Assembly: GCF_014873855.1 (NCBI RefSeq) | Contig: NZ_JADBEL010000034.1 | Location: 1-36,011, forward strand | DNA: 36,011 nucleotides | Source: Sporosarcina limicola | Lineage (GTDB): Bacteria; Bacillota; Bacilli; Bacillales_A; Planococcaceae | Reading direction: 5' to 3' | Part shown: positions 17,857-28,666 of the stretch, in pieces | Layout: every line of letters starts with the position of its first letter | How positions within the stretch are numbered: position 1 is the stretch's first letter | Made by a program: the position numbers and the translations under genes | The notes under the pieces: generated by a model | Told to the model about the DNA's origin: nothing | The model's input: the letters and a program-made list of their open reading frames with translations, nothing else | Database searches by the model: none

Positions 17857-18771
17857 TTATCTACGATCACTTTTCGGATCAAATGCATCACGTAATCCGT
17901 CACCGATGAAGTTAATCGCTAGTACAGTTACTAATATTCCAACACCAGGTGGAATCCATGCTTCTGGATGATAACGTAAAATCCGAATACTTTGTGCTTC
18001 GGAAATCATATTTCCCCAGGTTGGTGTAGGTTGTGGAATCCCAAAGCCGATAAAACTTAAGGCAGATTCGATAATAATCATTGTAGCCATCATTAATGTT
18101 GCGTTAACGATAATCGGTCCAATGGCATTAGGGATAAAGTGTCTGAAAATTATTCTGAAATCACTTGCCCCAATGGCTCTCGCACCAAGTACAAATTCTT
18201 GTTCCCGGAGTGAAAGAAATGAACCTCTTACAATCCGTGTTAACGTTGGCCATGAAGTAATTGCGATAACTGTTACAAAAATGCCTATGGTAACCTTCCC
18301 TAACAATGCAATTATTGTTAGAGCTAAAACAAGAAACGGTAAGGCAAGTACTAAATCAGTGAGTCGCATAATAAAATTATCAATTTTACCGCCATAATAT
18401 CCGGCTAACGCTCCCAGGACTAAGCCAATCGAGAGTGTAAATAACATCGCACTAAATCCGACAGTTAAAGAAACTCTAGCTCCATACAATAACCTGGCAA
18501 AGTTATCTCGACCTGAAGCATCTGTACCTAGGATGTTATCACTACTAGGGCCTTGTTCAACTAACATCAGATTGGATTTCCTAGGGTCATGATCTGTTAA
18601 ATACGGTGCAAAAATGGCACCTAAAATAATTACAAATAAAACAATAATACCGACCAGAGCTAATTTGTTTTTCAAAAAACGATGGACCGATAATTGAAGA
18701 GGGCTTCTATGTTTCCTATCTGGTTGATCTATGGATTCAATTTGAATTGTATTATTTTGACTAGTTTGCAT
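17857..18771 (-). CDS. appC: Oligopeptide ABC transporter permease
   Basis: A 304-residue membrane protein of the DppC/OppC type. It has a basic cytoplasmic N-terminus (HRSPLQLSVHRFLKNK), an OppC-N membrane helix near 35-58, the extracellular LGTDASGRDNFARLLYGARVSL motif and the cytoplasmic EAA loop ARAIGASDFRIIFRHFIPN near 200-218. The end GDGLRDAFDPKSDRR is the standard OppC terminus. It is the last gene of the five-gene app operon, 14 bases after appB. Confidence 0.93.
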   Translation of the reverse strand: MQTSQNNTIQIESIDQPDRKHRSPLQLSVHRFLKNKLALVGIIVLFVIILGAIFAPYLTDHDPRKSNLMLVEQGPSSDNILGTDASGRDNFARLLYGARVSLTVGFSAMLFTLSIGLVLGALAGYYGGKIDNFIMRLTDLVLALPFLVLALTIIALLGKVTIGIFVTVIAITSWPTLTRIVRGSFLSLREQEFVLGARAIGASDFRIIFRHFIPNAIGPIIVNATLMMATMIIIESALSFIGFGIPQPTPTWGNMISEAQSIRILRYHPEAWIPPGVGILVTVLAINFIGDGLRDAFDPKSDRR

Positions 18772-18785
18772 CCTACGTCAGCACC

Positions 18786-19751
18786 TCAATCATAGCGAAT
18801 TCTCGGGTCGACAATACTGTAAAAGATATCTGCTAGTAAATTCCCTATGAGTATAGCCACACCTAACAGGAGAGCGATTGCCATAATAACAGGATAATCA
18901 TGGTTCGTTATGGAGCTAAGAAACAACGTACCAAGACCAGGGAAATTAAAAACTTGTTCTGTAATAATCGCACCACTTAATAGGGCACCGAATTCGAAAC
19001 CCATTAGTGTAATAATCGGGATCATGGCATTACGAAGCGTATGTTTATACAAAACATTTCGATCGCTCATCCCTTTTGCCTTCGCTGTTCGAATATAATC
19101 ACTACCAAGCACATCTAAAACTTCAGATCGCATATACCGCATATACGTTGCTGTTCCAGCCAATCCTAACGTCAACCCGGGTAGGACCATATGATGTATT
19201 CGATCTTTAAACTCCGCAAAACCTGAAAGGCCTGTACTCGATGTTGTTCCCTGGGCAGGAAACCAGCCGAGGTTAATCGATAAAAGATAAATTGCGACAA
19301 GACCAAAGAAAAAGTTGGGAGTCGCCAGTCCAAAAAATCCAAATGTTGTAGCACCATAGTCCAACGGTGAGTACGGGTTGCGTGCTGAGTAAATACCAAT
19401 CGGGATAGCAACGACTAACGTGATGCCGAGGGCAACCAAACCTAAGTATAATGTGTTTACAATTCGTTCCGTAATTAGGCTTTGAACGGATCGTCCTTTA
19501 TAAGCTATCGATTCGCCAAAATCACCTCGTGCAACAGAACTAGCCCAGTTGAAATACTGAACAGGTATCGATTTATTTAACCCAAGAGCCTCCCGTTGCT
19601 GTTCATAAACTGCCAGGTCTATATTTGGGTCTACTATTTTCCCCGAAAGTGGATCTCCTGGAGCTGCCTTAGCTAATCCGAATACGATGATAGACAGGGC
19701 TAATAACATTGGGATAAATACTAATATTCTTCTTATAATGTATTGATACAT
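18786..19751 (-). CDS. appB: Oligopeptide ABC transporter permease
   Basis: A 321-residue membrane protein of the DppB/OppB family. It begins MYQYIIRRILVFIPMLLALS, has the APGDPLSGKI periplasmic start, and the EAA loop TAKAKGMSDRNVLYKHTLRN near 230-250. It ends in DIFYSIVDPRIRYD as usual. A GGGGGG-rich ribosome site lies just upstream. It pairs with AppC to form the membrane pore. Confidence 0.93.
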   Translation of the reverse strand: MYQYIIRRILVFIPMLLALSIIVFGLAKAAPGDPLSGKIVDPNIDLAVYEQQREALGLNKSIPVQYFNWASSVARGDFGESIAYKGRSVQSLITERIVNTLYLGLVALGITLVVAIPIGIYSARNPYSPLDYGATTFGFFGLATPNFFFGLVAIYLLSINLGWFPAQGTTSSTGLSGFAEFKDRIHHMVLPGLTLGLAGTATYMRYMRSEVLDVLGSDYIRTAKAKGMSDRNVLYKHTLRNAMIPIITLMGFEFGALLSGAIITEQVFNFPGLGTLFLSSITNHDYPVIMAIALLLGVAILIGNLLADIFYSIVDPRIRYD

Positions 19752-19822
19752 ACTATGCCCCCCATGAAGGAGGAGAGTATGCGATTAGGGCCGCATACCC
19801 TCATGTGTTGTCCTTCTAGTTA

Positions 19823-21643
19823 TTATTTTGCGTCATTAACCCACCATGTGTGTGAATCTTGATACATCGTGTGTGGAAGTGCAATAATACCTTCTATACG
19901 ATCGTTGTATGCCCAAATACTGTTTTGAGCGTAAAGAAGTAGTGCTGGCAAGTCTTCCGAGAAGAGGTGTTGCCATTCGCCGTACACATCAGCACGGAAG
20001 TTTTGTTCAAAGGCTTCAGGCGCTTTGACTGCTTTTTGTAACAACTCACCAGATTTAGGGTTGTTCCAACGAGAGAAGTTATAACCAGCTTTTGCTGCCC
20101 ACAAGCCTGATGGATCAGGATCAGTACTACCTAGAGTCCAGCCAATCAAATATAAATCCCAGTCCGTATTGTCGTCCGTAAGGCCTGGTACGTATGCAGA
20201 CATTTCTTTTGGCTGACGTAAATTCACCTTAATGCCGACTTCTTCAAGCTGTTCTTGGATGATTGGAGCTGATTTTTCACGTAATTCGTTTCCAGTCGGG
20301 TAATCCATATTTAGAATCCATTCGTTACCGTCCGGATCTTCACGGAATCCGTCTGCATTTTTATCGACATAGCCCGCCTCATCGAGCATTTCCCCCGCTT
20401 TGTCAGGATCGTATGTGTAATTGATGGCCGCTTTATCGTCATAAGCCCAGAACTGCGTAGCAACTGGCGAGTTAATGGGTTGACCATGACCATGTAGAAG
20501 GCCCTTGCCGTGTCCTTCACCAACTAAGCCCTCACGGTTAACTGCATAGGCAATCGCTTGTCTTACAACTGGATTAGACAGCTTTTTGTTTGGTACCCAA
20601 TTAGCTGGTTCTATGACACCTGCTTCAACGTCTGCCGTTGTACGGTGATTATGTTTGAATCCAAGTATTTGGTACCCAAAGTCTGGTTGTTCAATAATTT
20701 CAATGTTTTTGTATTCATTCACCATATCAAAGTCTGCCGGGTGAATCCCGCCCGGACTAGCAACAAAATCAAGTTCGCCTTTTTCAAGTAAACCTGTCAT
20801 AACGGATTGTGCGATAACTTTCCAAACGATTTTATCTAAATGCGGTGCACCTTTCCAATAATCTACGTTACGCTCAAGAACATACTGTTCACGTTCAATC
20901 ATATCAGTGAACTTAAAGGGTCCAGTTCCAATAACTTTTCCACCTTCAAGCGATTCCGGTGTGGATGGAATATCCTTAATAGCAATGTCTTTGAAAATGT
21001 GTTCTGGAATGATTGTGAAACTTGCGGTGTACAGTGGTGTCACACTTGGCTCCTCAAATTTGAAGATAACAGTATAATCGCCATCTGCAACTACACCTTC
21101 AAAATCCTTTGTTTTACCTTTGTTGTAAGCTTCAAAACCTAACAACGGCTCAACGTAGTTTGACCGAACTCCACCCGCTGCAACGTAGTCAGGATCCGCA
21201 ATCGATTTGTATGTGAAAACAACGTCCTTCGCAGTGAATTCCGCACCATCATGCCATTTTACCCCTTCTTCAAGGTGAAGAGTAAGTTCTGTTTGGTCAT
21301 CATTTAATTTCCAATCTTTGGCCAAATTGGCGACAAACTCAAGCTTGTCGTTTTGAGTAAAAAGACCTTCATGTGTAAAATCAAGAATATTGGCTTCATA
21401 AGAATCGTCATAGAAAATAGGGTTGAACATCCCCGCTGGTGCAGAATACATGGCACCCGTTATTGTTCCACCATCCGTTGGTCCATCATTTGCTGCTTTT
21501 TTCTCACCGTCTTTTTTACCTTCTGTTGCTGGATCATCCTTTTTGACGCCCTCTACCTTGTCTTTAGCACAAGCTGACAACACAAGCCCAAGTATTAACA
21601 ATAAAGCGAGCAGAACTATACTAGGTTTATAACGTTTAAACAT
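19823..21643 (-). CDS. appA: Oligopeptide-binding lipoprotein (solute-binding family 5)
   Basis: A 606-residue protein with a signal peptide and lipobox (LVLSAC, Cys at about 25), followed by a Lys/Asp/Glu-rich linker (25-60). The mature part has the SBP_bac_5 signature LTLHLEEGVKWHDGAEFTAKDVVFTYKSIADP near 125-155 and the ENYDPDKAGEMLDEAGY-type repeat TYDPDKAGEMLDEAGY near 405-420. It captures peptides outside the membrane. Order appD-appF-appA-appB-appC equals that of the B. subtilis app operon, whose AppA takes peptides of four or more residues. Confidence 0.93.
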   Translation of the reverse strand: MFKRYKPSIVLLALLLILGLVLSACAKDKVEGVKKDDPATEGKKDGEKKAANDGPTDGGTITGAMYSAPAGMFNPIFYDDSYEANILDFTHEGLFTQNDKLEFVANLAKDWKLNDDQTELTLHLEEGVKWHDGAEFTAKDVVFTYKSIADPDYVAAGGVRSNYVEPLLGFEAYNKGKTKDFEGVVADGDYTVIFKFEEPSVTPLYTASFTIIPEHIFKDIAIKDIPSTPESLEGGKVIGTGPFKFTDMIEREQYVLERNVDYWKGAPHLDKIVWKVIAQSVMTGLLEKGELDFVASPGGIHPADFDMVNEYKNIEIIEQPDFGYQILGFKHNHRTTADVEAGVIEPANWVPNKKLSNPVVRQAIAYAVNREGLVGEGHGKGLLHGHGQPINSPVATQFWAYDDKAAINYTYDPDKAGEMLDEAGYVDKNADGFREDPDGNEWILNMDYPTGNELREKSAPIIQEQLEEVGIKVNLRQPKEMSAYVPGLTDDNTDWDLYLIGWTLGSTDPDPSGLWAAKAGYNFSRWNNPKSGELLQKAVKAPEAFEQNFRADVYGEWQHLFSEDLPALLLYAQNSIWAYNDRIEGIIALPHTMYQDSHTWWVNDAK

Positions 21644-21729
21644 ACTATTTCCCCCTTTTCAATTTTGATAATGAACATAAATTTACTGCGAATAATAATG
21701 TGCACACCACCCCCCTAAAAGTTGTGACA

Positions 21730-22737
21730 TTATTCCTCTGAATACAAATGACAAGCCACAAAGTGATCTGTCTCTAACTCTATTAATTCAGGTCGTTCGA
21801 TAGCACAGCGATCATGTGCTTGGGGACATCTTGTTCTAAATGTACATCCCGAGGGGGGATTTGCCGGACTTGGTAAATCCCCAGTCAACGCAATTTTTCT
21901 CTGTTTGTGATTGCTCTCTTCGTTTAAATCGATTACAGGTATTGAAGAGAGCAGGGCTTGAGTATATGGATGGAGTGCATTAGTATAGAGTGCTTGTTTA
22001 GGTGCTATTTCTACAAATCTTCCCAGATACATGACGGCAACCCGGTCACTTATGTGCTTTACGACACTTAAATCATGGGCGATAAATAAATAGGTAAGTC
22101 CCAAATCATCTTGAAGGTCCTTCATAAGATTTAACACTTGTGCTTGAATGGATACATCGAGCGCAGAAACGGGTTCATCGCATATCACGAATTTTGGGTG
22201 TATCACGAGCGCTCTTGCTATACTAATCCGTTGTCGTTGCCCTCCAGAAAATTCGTGCGGATATTTTTGCCGATCATCTGCTCGTAATCCAACTTTCTCA
22301 ATGATTTCAATCACTCGTTTTTTTCTTTCTTCTTTAGACATTTTCCCCTGAACAATTAATGGTTCTTCTACAAGTTGTCCTACACTCATTTTTGAATTTA
22401 AGGAAGCAAAAGGGTCTTGGAAAATAATTTGCATATCCTCACGTTGCGGACGAATTTTTCTTTGACTTAAATAAGAGATGTCTACATCGTTAAAGATAAC
22501 TTGACCATCTGTCGGTTCAAGTAAGCGCAGAATAACACGACCTAACGTTGATTTTCCAGACCCTGACTCACCGACAATTCCAAGAGTTTCGCCTTTGCGA
22601 ATGGTGAAAGAAACATCATCGACCGCCTTTAGGTGACCAATTGTACGTTTTAAAACGCCGCCCTTAATAGGGAAGTACTTTTTAATATTTTTTACGTCTA
22701 CAAGTATTTCTTGTTCATCTTTAGTTGTTAGTGTCAT
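21730..22737 (-). CDS. appF: Oligopeptide ABC transporter ATPase
   Basis: A 335-residue ATPase. Walker A is GESGSGKST, signature FSGGQRQR, Walker [14 protein letters not shown], and the oligo_HPY C-terminal domain is present ([23 protein letters not shown]), with cysteines that may bind an iron-sulfur cluster as in this family. The start overlaps the appD stop (ATGA). An N-terminal [21 protein letters not shown] is typical of OppF/DppF. Confidence 0.94.
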   Translation of the reverse strand: MTLTTKDEQEILVDVKNIKKYFPIKGGVLKRTIGHLKAVDDVSFTIRKGETLGIVGESGSGKSTLGRVILRLLEPTDGQVIFNDVDISYLSQRKIRPQREDMQIIFQDPFASLNSKMSVGQLVEEPLIVQGKMSKEERKKRVIEIIEKVGLRADDRQKYPHEFSGGQRQRISIARALVIHPKFVICDEPVSALDVSIQAQVLNLMKDLQDDLGLTYLFIAHDLSVVKHISDRVAVMYLGRFVEIAPKQALYTNALHPYTQALLSSIPVIDLNEESNHKQRKIALTGDLPSPANPPSGCTFRTRCPQAHDRCAIERPELIELETDHFVACHLYSEE

Positions 22738-23723
22738 TTTATACTGCCTCCGTTCTCATAAAGATAACAACGGACAAAATGACCTGTATCATATTCTCTT
22801 AATTCTGGGTTTGATTGTGTGCATTTTTCCATTACATATGGACAACGACTAGAAAATCGGCAACCATGCGGAAAGCTGTAGGCAGGCGGAACGGTGCCTT
22901 TAATCGTTCCAAGACGCTCCACATCCTCGTCTAGATTTGGCAAACTAGCCAACAAGCCTTGTGTGTATGGGTGTTTTGTAAGTTTTAAAAGTTCTTTTGT
23001 GGCTGCTTGTTCAACAATCTGTCCTCCATACATCACCATTACACGATCTGTGTATTCATAAACAACTCCAAGATCATGTGTAATAAGCAGTAGGGACATC
23101 TGGAACTTTTTTTGCATTTCGGCCATTAAATCGAGAATTTGTGCTTGGATGGTTACATCTAAAGCTGTCGTCGGTTCATCGGCAATTAGCAATTGCGGCT
23201 CACATGAAATTGCCATTGCAATCATTACGCGTTGCCTCATTCCGCCTGAAAGTTGATGAGGATATTCTTTTAAAATTTCTTTAGGGCGTGGAATGCCAAC
23301 GACTTTTAGTAGTTCAATTGCTTCTTGATGGGCATCCTTCTTATTCATTTTTTTGTGCTTTCTAAGAATCTCGGTTATTTGACTTCCAATCGTGTACACC
23401 GGATTTAGAGCAGTCATAGGTTCTTGGAAAATCATTGCAATGTCATTGCCTCGAATATTCGTCATTTGCTTTGGTTTTAATTCGAGTAATTTCTGATCAT
23501 TCATTGTAATTGTGCCGTCTACAATACGTCCTGGTTTATTAATGAGTTGCATAATGGACAGTGCAGTTATACTTTTTCCACTGCCAGACTCTCCAACGAG
23601 TGCAACGGTTTCACCTGGAAAAATAGAAAATGAAATATTATCGACGGCCTTAGCAACTCGATTTTCGCCTAAGTAGAAATAAGTTTTTAATTGACTAACA
23701 TCCAATACCGGTTGGTTATTCAT
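22734..23723 (-). CDS. appD: Oligopeptide ABC transporter ATPase
   Basis: A 329-residue ATPase of the OppD/DppD type. It begins VLDVSQLKTYFYLG; Walker A is GESGSGKSI, signature LSGGMRQR, Walker B LLIADEPTTALDV. The C-terminal oligo_HPY domain (AYSFPHGCRFSSRCPYVMEKC) has the conserved cysteines. It is the first gene of the operon. The roughly 340 bases between it and the divergent pncB are AT-rich and hold both promoters; I could not assign them confidently. Confidence 0.94.
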   Translation of the reverse strand: MNNQPVLDVSQLKTYFYLGENRVAKAVDNISFSIFPGETVALVGESGSGKSITALSIMQLINKPGRIVDGTITMNDQKLLELKPKQMTNIRGNDIAMIFQEPMTALNPVYTIGSQITEILRKHKKMNKKDAHQEAIELLKVVGIPRPKEILKEYPHQLSGGMRQRVMIAMAISCEPQLLIADEPTTALDVTIQAQILDLMAEMQKKFQMSLLLITHDLGVVYEYTDRVMVMYGGQIVEQAATKELLKLTKHPYTQGLLASLPNLDEDVERLGTIKGTVPPAYSFPHGCRFSSRCPYVMEKCTQSNPELREYDTGHFVRCYLYENGGSIK

Positions 23724-24064
23724 GCGGACACTCCATTCAATGTACTAGGCATTCCTAAAAAAAATACGTGGATAAAGAGATTGGACAACAAATTTGGAGT
23801 CTAGTGCTGTAAAGGCAGTTTACGAGTGGTTAATCGCTCTAAAATAGTAATGATTGAACCAGTTTTAGGTGATACCATATAATACGTGGAATAATCTTGA
23901 TAATATTATTAAGTGTATTTATAATAGTTAGATATGTCAATCTAATTTTCAAATCGAGCGGATTAAGTCGAATTGTAATTGTCGTTTTGTGTCGTACAAG
24001 TCCGAATTCTGGATAAATAGTGTATACTATTAGTAATTTAGTAATCGGAAGAAGGAGAATTGGA

Positions 24065-25540
24065 ATGAGTTCGAATTATGTAAATGATAGTTTGGCATTA
24101 CATACGGATCTTTATCAAATAAACATGGCAGAATCTTACTGGGCGGATGGTATTCATAATCGGAAATCCGTTTTCGAATTATTTTTCAGAAGATTACCGT
24201 TCGGGAATGGTTACGCGGTATTTGCGGGACTTGAAAGAGTACTTGATTTTTTAAGAGATTTTCATTTTAGCGAGAGTGATTTGGCGTACTTAAGGGATGA
24301 GCTTGGCTATAAAGAAGATTTCATTGCTTATTTGAAAGATATACGCTTCACGGGAACTGTACACTCAATGGTAGAGGGTGAACTCGTTTTTGCGAATGAA
24401 CCCATTATCCGAGTGGAAGCACCCCTTGCAGAAGCACAACTGATTGAAACGGCCCTTCTTAATATTGTTAATTACCAAACACTTATCGCAACGAAAGCGA
24501 GTCGCATCAAACAGGTCGTAAAGGATGAAGTGGTGATGGAGTTTGGTAGCCGTCGGGCACATGAAATCGATGCGGCCGTTTGGGGAGCACGCGCGACATT
24601 CATCGGTGGAATTGAAGCGACGAGTAATGTGTTGGCGGGAAAAAGATTCAATATCCCCGTAGCAGGTACGCATGGCCATTCCATGGTGCAAGCCTATAAA
24701 AATGAGTATGAGGCATTTCATTCATATGCGCAGCGCCATAAGGATTGTATTTTCCTCGTGGATACATATAATACATTGAAAATCGGTATACCGACAGCCA
24801 TCCAAGTTGCAAAAGATCTTGGCGATCAAATCAATTTCAGAGGCGTCCGTCTTGATAGTGGGGATATTGCATTTCTATCGAAAGAAGCGCGCAAAATGTT
24901 GGATGAAGCTGGATTCAAGGATGCGCAAGTGGTTGTCTCAAACGATCTGGATGAGTATACAATTCTCAACTTGAAGGCGCAGGGCGCGAAGGTGGACGTA
25001 TGGGGAATTGGTACGAAATTAATCACTGCTTATGACCAGCCTGCACTTGGTGCGGTATACAAAATCGTTTCGATTGAAAACACTACGGGTGAAATGGAAG
25101 ATACAATTAAAATATCTTCAACAACAGAAAAAGTGACAACGCCGGGCCGAAAAAAGCTGTACCGGATTATCGACCGGGAAAACGGCAAAGCTGAAGGGGA
25201 TTACATCACGATGTATGATGAAAATCCAGCATCTGAAAAACGTATAAAAATGTTCCACCCTGTCCACACATTTGTCTCAAAATTCGTCACGAATTTTGAG
25301 GCGAAAGACCTGCATGTGAAAGTTGTCGAACAAGGGAAGATTATTTATGATAATCCAACACTTTTACAAATGCGCGACTACGCGAAAGAAAGTTTAGGAT
25401 TATTATGGGATGAATATAAACGTTCACTTAATCCGGAAGAATATCCGGTCGACTTAAGTCAGAAATGTTGGGACAATAAAATGCGTAATATCAGAGAAGT
25501 GCAGGAAATGGTGGAAGAGTTCATAGACGGGGAGGAATGA
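24065..25540 (+). CDS. pncB: Nicotinate phosphoribosyltransferase
   Basis: A 491-residue protein of the Gram-positive NAPRTase type, started at the ATG behind AAGGAGAATTGG; the in-frame GTG at 24020 lacks a site. Signatures are [49 protein letters not shown], the [12 protein letters not shown] loop with the catalytic His region (about residue 202) and [15 protein letters not shown] near 260-275. It joins nicotinate to PRPP at the cost of ATP. It overlaps or abuts nadE, giving a two-gene NAD salvage operon. Confidence 0.96.
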   Translation: MSSNYVNDSLALHTDLYQINMAESYWADGIHNRKSVFELFFRRLPFGNGYAVFAGLERVLDFLRDFHFSESDLAYLRDELGYKEDFIAYLKDIRFTGTVHSMVEGELVFANEPIIRVEAPLAEAQLIETALLNIVNYQTLIATKASRIKQVVKDEVVMEFGSRRAHEIDAAVWGARATFIGGIEATSNVLAGKRFNIPVAGTHGHSMVQAYKNEYEAFHSYAQRHKDCIFLVDTYNTLKIGIPTAIQVAKDLGDQINFRGVRLDSGDIAFLSKEARKMLDEAGFKDAQVVVSNDLDEYTILNLKAQGAKVDVWGIGTKLITAYDQPALGAVYKIVSIENTTGEMEDTIKISSTTEKVTTPGRKKLYRIIDRENGKAEGDYITMYDENPASEKRIKMFHPVHTFVSKFVTNFEAKDLHVKVVEQGKIIYDNPTLLQMRDYAKESLGLLWDEYKRSLNPEEYPVDLSQKCWDNKMRNIREVQEMVEEFIDGEE

Positions 25541-25542
25541 GG

Positions 25543-26367
25543 ATGTCTTTGCAAGAGGAAATCATTGCTCAGTTGAAAGTACAACCGATAATTAATGCTG
25601 AAGAGGAAGTTCGCAAATCGGTAGACTTCATGAAAGCATATGCTCGAAAGAATGCATTTTTGAGTGGGTTCGTGCTTGGTATTTCAGGTGGGCAGGACTC
25701 AACGCTTGTTGGTAAACTTGCTCAATTCGCTGTTGATGAACTAAATCTTGAAGATGGGATGGACCGTTATAAATTCATTGCAATCAGGTTACCGTACGGC
25801 CATCAATTCGATGAAGCTGATTGTCAAGATGCCCTTGACTTCATCAAACCATCAATGGTTTACACCGTGAATATAAAAGAATCGGTAGATGCGAGTGAAC
25901 GTACGTTAACTGCTGCTGGTGTGATATTATCCGATTTCGCTAAAGGAAATGAAAAGGCGCGGGAACGGATGAAGGTCCAATATTCCATCGCAGCAATGCA
26001 TAATTGTGTTGTCCTTGGCAGTGATCATGCAGCGGAGGCGATTACCGGTTTTTATACGAAATTCGGGGATGGCGGAGCAGACCTCATGCCTATCTATAGA
26101 TTGAACAAACGGCAAGGAAAACAATTACTACAGGAACTAGGTTGTCCTGAGCATCTTTATATGAAAGTACCGACTGCGGACTTGGAAGAGGACAAGCCTG
26201 CTATACCGGACGAAGTTGCACTTGGCGTTACTTATGATCAAATCGATGATTATCTTGAAGGAAAAGAGACAATGGAAAAATCCAGTGAAATTATTGAACA
26301 TTATTTTTCACGCTCGCAACACAAAAGGCATTTGCCGATTACCATCTTCGATAATTTTTGGAAATGA
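25543..26367 (+). CDS. nadE: Ammonia-dependent NAD synthetase
   Basis: A 274-residue protein when started at the second Met, seven bases behind GGGGAGGA; the Met at 25537 sits on the site itself and overlaps the pncB stop. The ATP-pyrophosphatase P-loop GISGGQDST is at about residues 45-53. [35 protein letters not shown] and the C-terminal [14 protein letters not shown] are typical. It has no glutaminase domain, as in B. subtilis NadE. It amidates nicotinate adenine dinucleotide, the last step of NAD synthesis. Confidence 0.96.
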   Translation: MSLQEEIIAQLKVQPIINAEEEVRKSVDFMKAYARKNAFLSGFVLGISGGQDSTLVGKLAQFAVDELNLEDGMDRYKFIAIRLPYGHQFDEADCQDALDFIKPSMVYTVNIKESVDASERTLTAAGVILSDFAKGNEKARERMKVQYSIAAMHNCVVLGSDHAAEAITGFYTKFGDGGADLMPIYRLNKRQGKQLLQELGCPEHLYMKVPTADLEEDKPAIPDEVALGVTYDQIDDYLEGKETMEKSSEIIEHYFSRSQHKRHLPITIFDNFWK

Positions 26368-26370
26368 ACT

Positions 26371-26400
26371 AAAAGGGCTCCTATAGGGAAGCCCTTTATT
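26371..26400 (+). terminator. Terminator of pncB-nadE
   Basis: AAAGGGCTTCC-like arms: AAAAGGGCTC (26371-26380) pairs with GAAGCCCTTT (26388-26397) across a loop containing CTATAGG, followed by ATTGTTAGTT. Confidence 0.7.
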
Positions 26401-26504
26401 GTTAGTTACTTAAGTTGTAGAAACAAATAACTTCCTGTATCATGAAGGTGAGTTTTGTTAATTTTTGGACAAACTGAATGTTGTATATAAATGGAGGGCC
26501 AGTG

Positions 26505-27455
26505 ATGACACATAAAGAGATGATTGAAAAAGTTTTAACAAATATCGATCAAGTGATGATTGGAAAACGGGATATTGCCGAACTAAGTGTCACTGCACTT
26601 CTTGCTGGTGGACATGTCCTGCTTGAAGATGTACCTGGTGTTGGAAAAACGATGATGGTGAAAGCGCTTGCTAAATCGATTGGTGCAGATTTTAAAAGAA
26701 TCCAGTTCACTCCTGATTTACTACCTTCAGATGTTCTTGGTGTTTCAATCTATAACCCTAAAGAAATGGAATTTGAGTTCAGGCCGGGGCCGATTATGGG
26801 AAACATCATCTTAGCCGATGAAATAAACCGTACATCACCCAAGACCCAATCAGCGCTTTTAGAAGGGATGGAGGAGTCATCGGTGACGATTGACGGGGAA
26901 ACGATGCGGATTCCACAGCCCTTTTTTGTGATGGCGACCCAAAATCCGATTGAGTACGAGGGAACATACCCGCTTCCTGAAGCGCAATTGGATCGTTTTA
27001 TTTTTAAATTAAAAATGGGCTATCCAACAAAAACAGAGGAAATTGAAGTGCTAACCCGAGCTGAAAAGAGGGTGCCGATTGACCATTTAGAAACGGTCAT
27101 CTCACTCGAGGACCTTAAAGATCTGCAAAAGGCTGTAGTAAATGTAACTGTAGACGATACGATAAAATGGTATATCGTTGAATGTGCTTCACAGACGCGT
27201 ACAAATCCATCCGTGTATTTAGGAGTAAGTCCGCGCGGTTCGCTAGCTCTCATGAAAGCGTGCCAAGCATATGCAATGATAAAGGGCAGGACGTATGTTA
27301 CGCCAGATGATGTCCAGTACTTATCACCTTTCGTATTCGGTCACCGTATGATTTTGCGTTCTGAAGCGAAATATGAAGGAATTTCCACGATGGAAATTGT
27401 GGAGCGGATATTAACAACAGTGCATGTGCCAGTGGACAGGATCCGAGTTAAATGA
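26505..27455 (+). CDS. MoxR-family AAA+ ATPase
   Basis: A 316-residue AAA+ protein equivalent in position to B. subtilis yeaC, started at the ATG nine bases after GGAGGG. Walker A is EDVPGVGKT (about 40-48), Walker B ILADEINRTSPKTQSALLEGMEE, sensor 1 FFVMATQNPIEYEGTYPLPEAQLDRF. MoxR ATPases act as chaperones for the DUF58 and transglutaminase-type proteins encoded next to them. The stop overlaps the DUF58 start by four bases. Confidence 0.94.
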   Translation: MTHKEMIEKVLTNIDQVMIGKRDIAELSVTALLAGGHVLLEDVPGVGKTMMVKALAKSIGADFKRIQFTPDLLPSDVLGVSIYNPKEMEFEFRPGPIMGNIILADEINRTSPKTQSALLEGMEESSVTIDGETMRIPQPFFVMATQNPIEYEGTYPLPEAQLDRFIFKLKMGYPTKTEEIEVLTRAEKRVPIDHLETVISLEDLKDLQKAVVNVTVDDTIKWYIVECASQTRTNPSVYLGVSPRGSLALMKACQAYAMIKGRTYVTPDDVQYLSPFVFGHRMILRSEAKYEGISTMEIVERILTTVHVPVDRIRVK

Positions 27456-28666
27456 GACAAAGTGTAAAACAGTTTGGCATTGTTGGACGAGTCCTATTTA
27501 TAGTGCTTATTTTAGCATCGTCATTCATCTTTGCGATGTTTCAAGGTGGTGGGGTCAGTTGGACTATCTTTTACACCTTATTACCTTTCTCAATTTATTC
27601 CGTTGCGCTGTTTTTGTATCCGATGTCAGATTTGTCTGTAATACGGACAATTTGTACACCAGATGTGGAAAATGGCGGTAAGTTGATTGTTTCTCTATCG
27701 GTTAGGCGTCAAAGCCGATTTCCATTACTCTATACAGTTGTGACTGAAAAATGGGAGGAACAGGAAATTCCCCTATTGGCAGGTGAACAATTAAAACGCT
27801 TATTCATTTTTGGTTTAAGGAAAGAAATGAAATGGGAATATGAAATCGAACGGATGCCCAGAGGAGAGCATGTACTTCAAGGGGTTGAGGTTGAAGTTTC
27901 TGATTTTTTTGGATGGCTTAGAAAAACGAAATTCATTGAACAATCGCATACGATTGTTGTTTTTCCGAAAATAACGGATATTCATTATGTACCCATTGAT
28001 ACCCAATATGATCGTGGTGCGATGGCATCCCCGTTAAACATTGTCAAAGATACAACAATGGCGACTGGAGTTCGTGATTACCAAGCTGGAGACCGGGTAA
28101 CATGGATTCACTGGAAATCATTTGCGCGAACGCAGAACTTGATGACGAAAGAATTTGAAGATAAGCGGTCACAAGAGTTGTTTTTGATATTGGATGGTCG
28201 TAAAACGGAGATGTTCGAGGAACAACTAGAACTTGTAGCGTCTACATTGAAAGAGGCTGCGGGTCATCAAGTGGGTCTTGCATTTTTGACAACAGGTTCG
28301 GAACCTACTCTTTTTCCTTTCATCCAATCTGATGAACAGCTTCACCACGCACTTGTTCATTTGGCGAAAATTAAGCCAATTGAAGAAGGGATGGCTGACT
28401 CGGTAATGGATTTTGGAACTGCCATTCAGCACGGCGGTTCGATTGTGCTGATTACCGGAAATCCTGATAAGTTGTTCATCCAATCTCTGTTGCGTAATGT
28501 CGGAAATGTGAAGTCAATCATTTGTTTCATTGTCGTGAAACAGGATGAAGTGATGCCGGAAACGATGGAAAATAACATTAGACAAGCGAAATCTAAGGGA
28601 ATCATTGTGCATATTCTAGGTCGGAAACAGTTTGCACAAGCATTTAAAGAGGTGGCTCGATTATGA
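27452..28666 (+). CDS. DUF58 membrane protein
   Basis: A 404-residue protein equivalent to yeaD. Two membrane helices lie near 12-55, followed by a beta-rich region and the DUF58 signature GVRDYQAGDRVTWIHWKSFA near 205-225. A vWA-like domain follows (ELFLILDGRKTEMFEEQLE). The family partners with MoxR ATPases; its biochemical role is unknown. It overlaps both neighbours by four bases. Confidence 0.9.
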   Translation: MRQSVKQFGIVGRVLFIVLILASSFIFAMFQGGGVSWTIFYTLLPFSIYSVALFLYPMSDLSVIRTICTPDVENGGKLIVSLSVRRQSRFPLLYTVVTEKWEEQEIPLLAGEQLKRLFIFGLRKEMKWEYEIERMPRGEHVLQGVEVEVSDFFGWLRKTKFIEQSHTIVVFPKITDIHYVPIDTQYDRGAMASPLNIVKDTTMATGVRDYQAGDRVTWIHWKSFARTQNLMTKEFEDKRSQELFLILDGRKTEMFEEQLELVASTLKEAAGHQVGLAFLTTGSEPTLFPFIQSDEQLHHALVHLAKIKPIEEGMADSVMDFGTAIQHGGSIVLITGNPDKLFIQSLLRNVGNVKSIICFIVVKQDEVMPETMENNIRQAKSKGIIVHILGRKQFAQAFKEVARL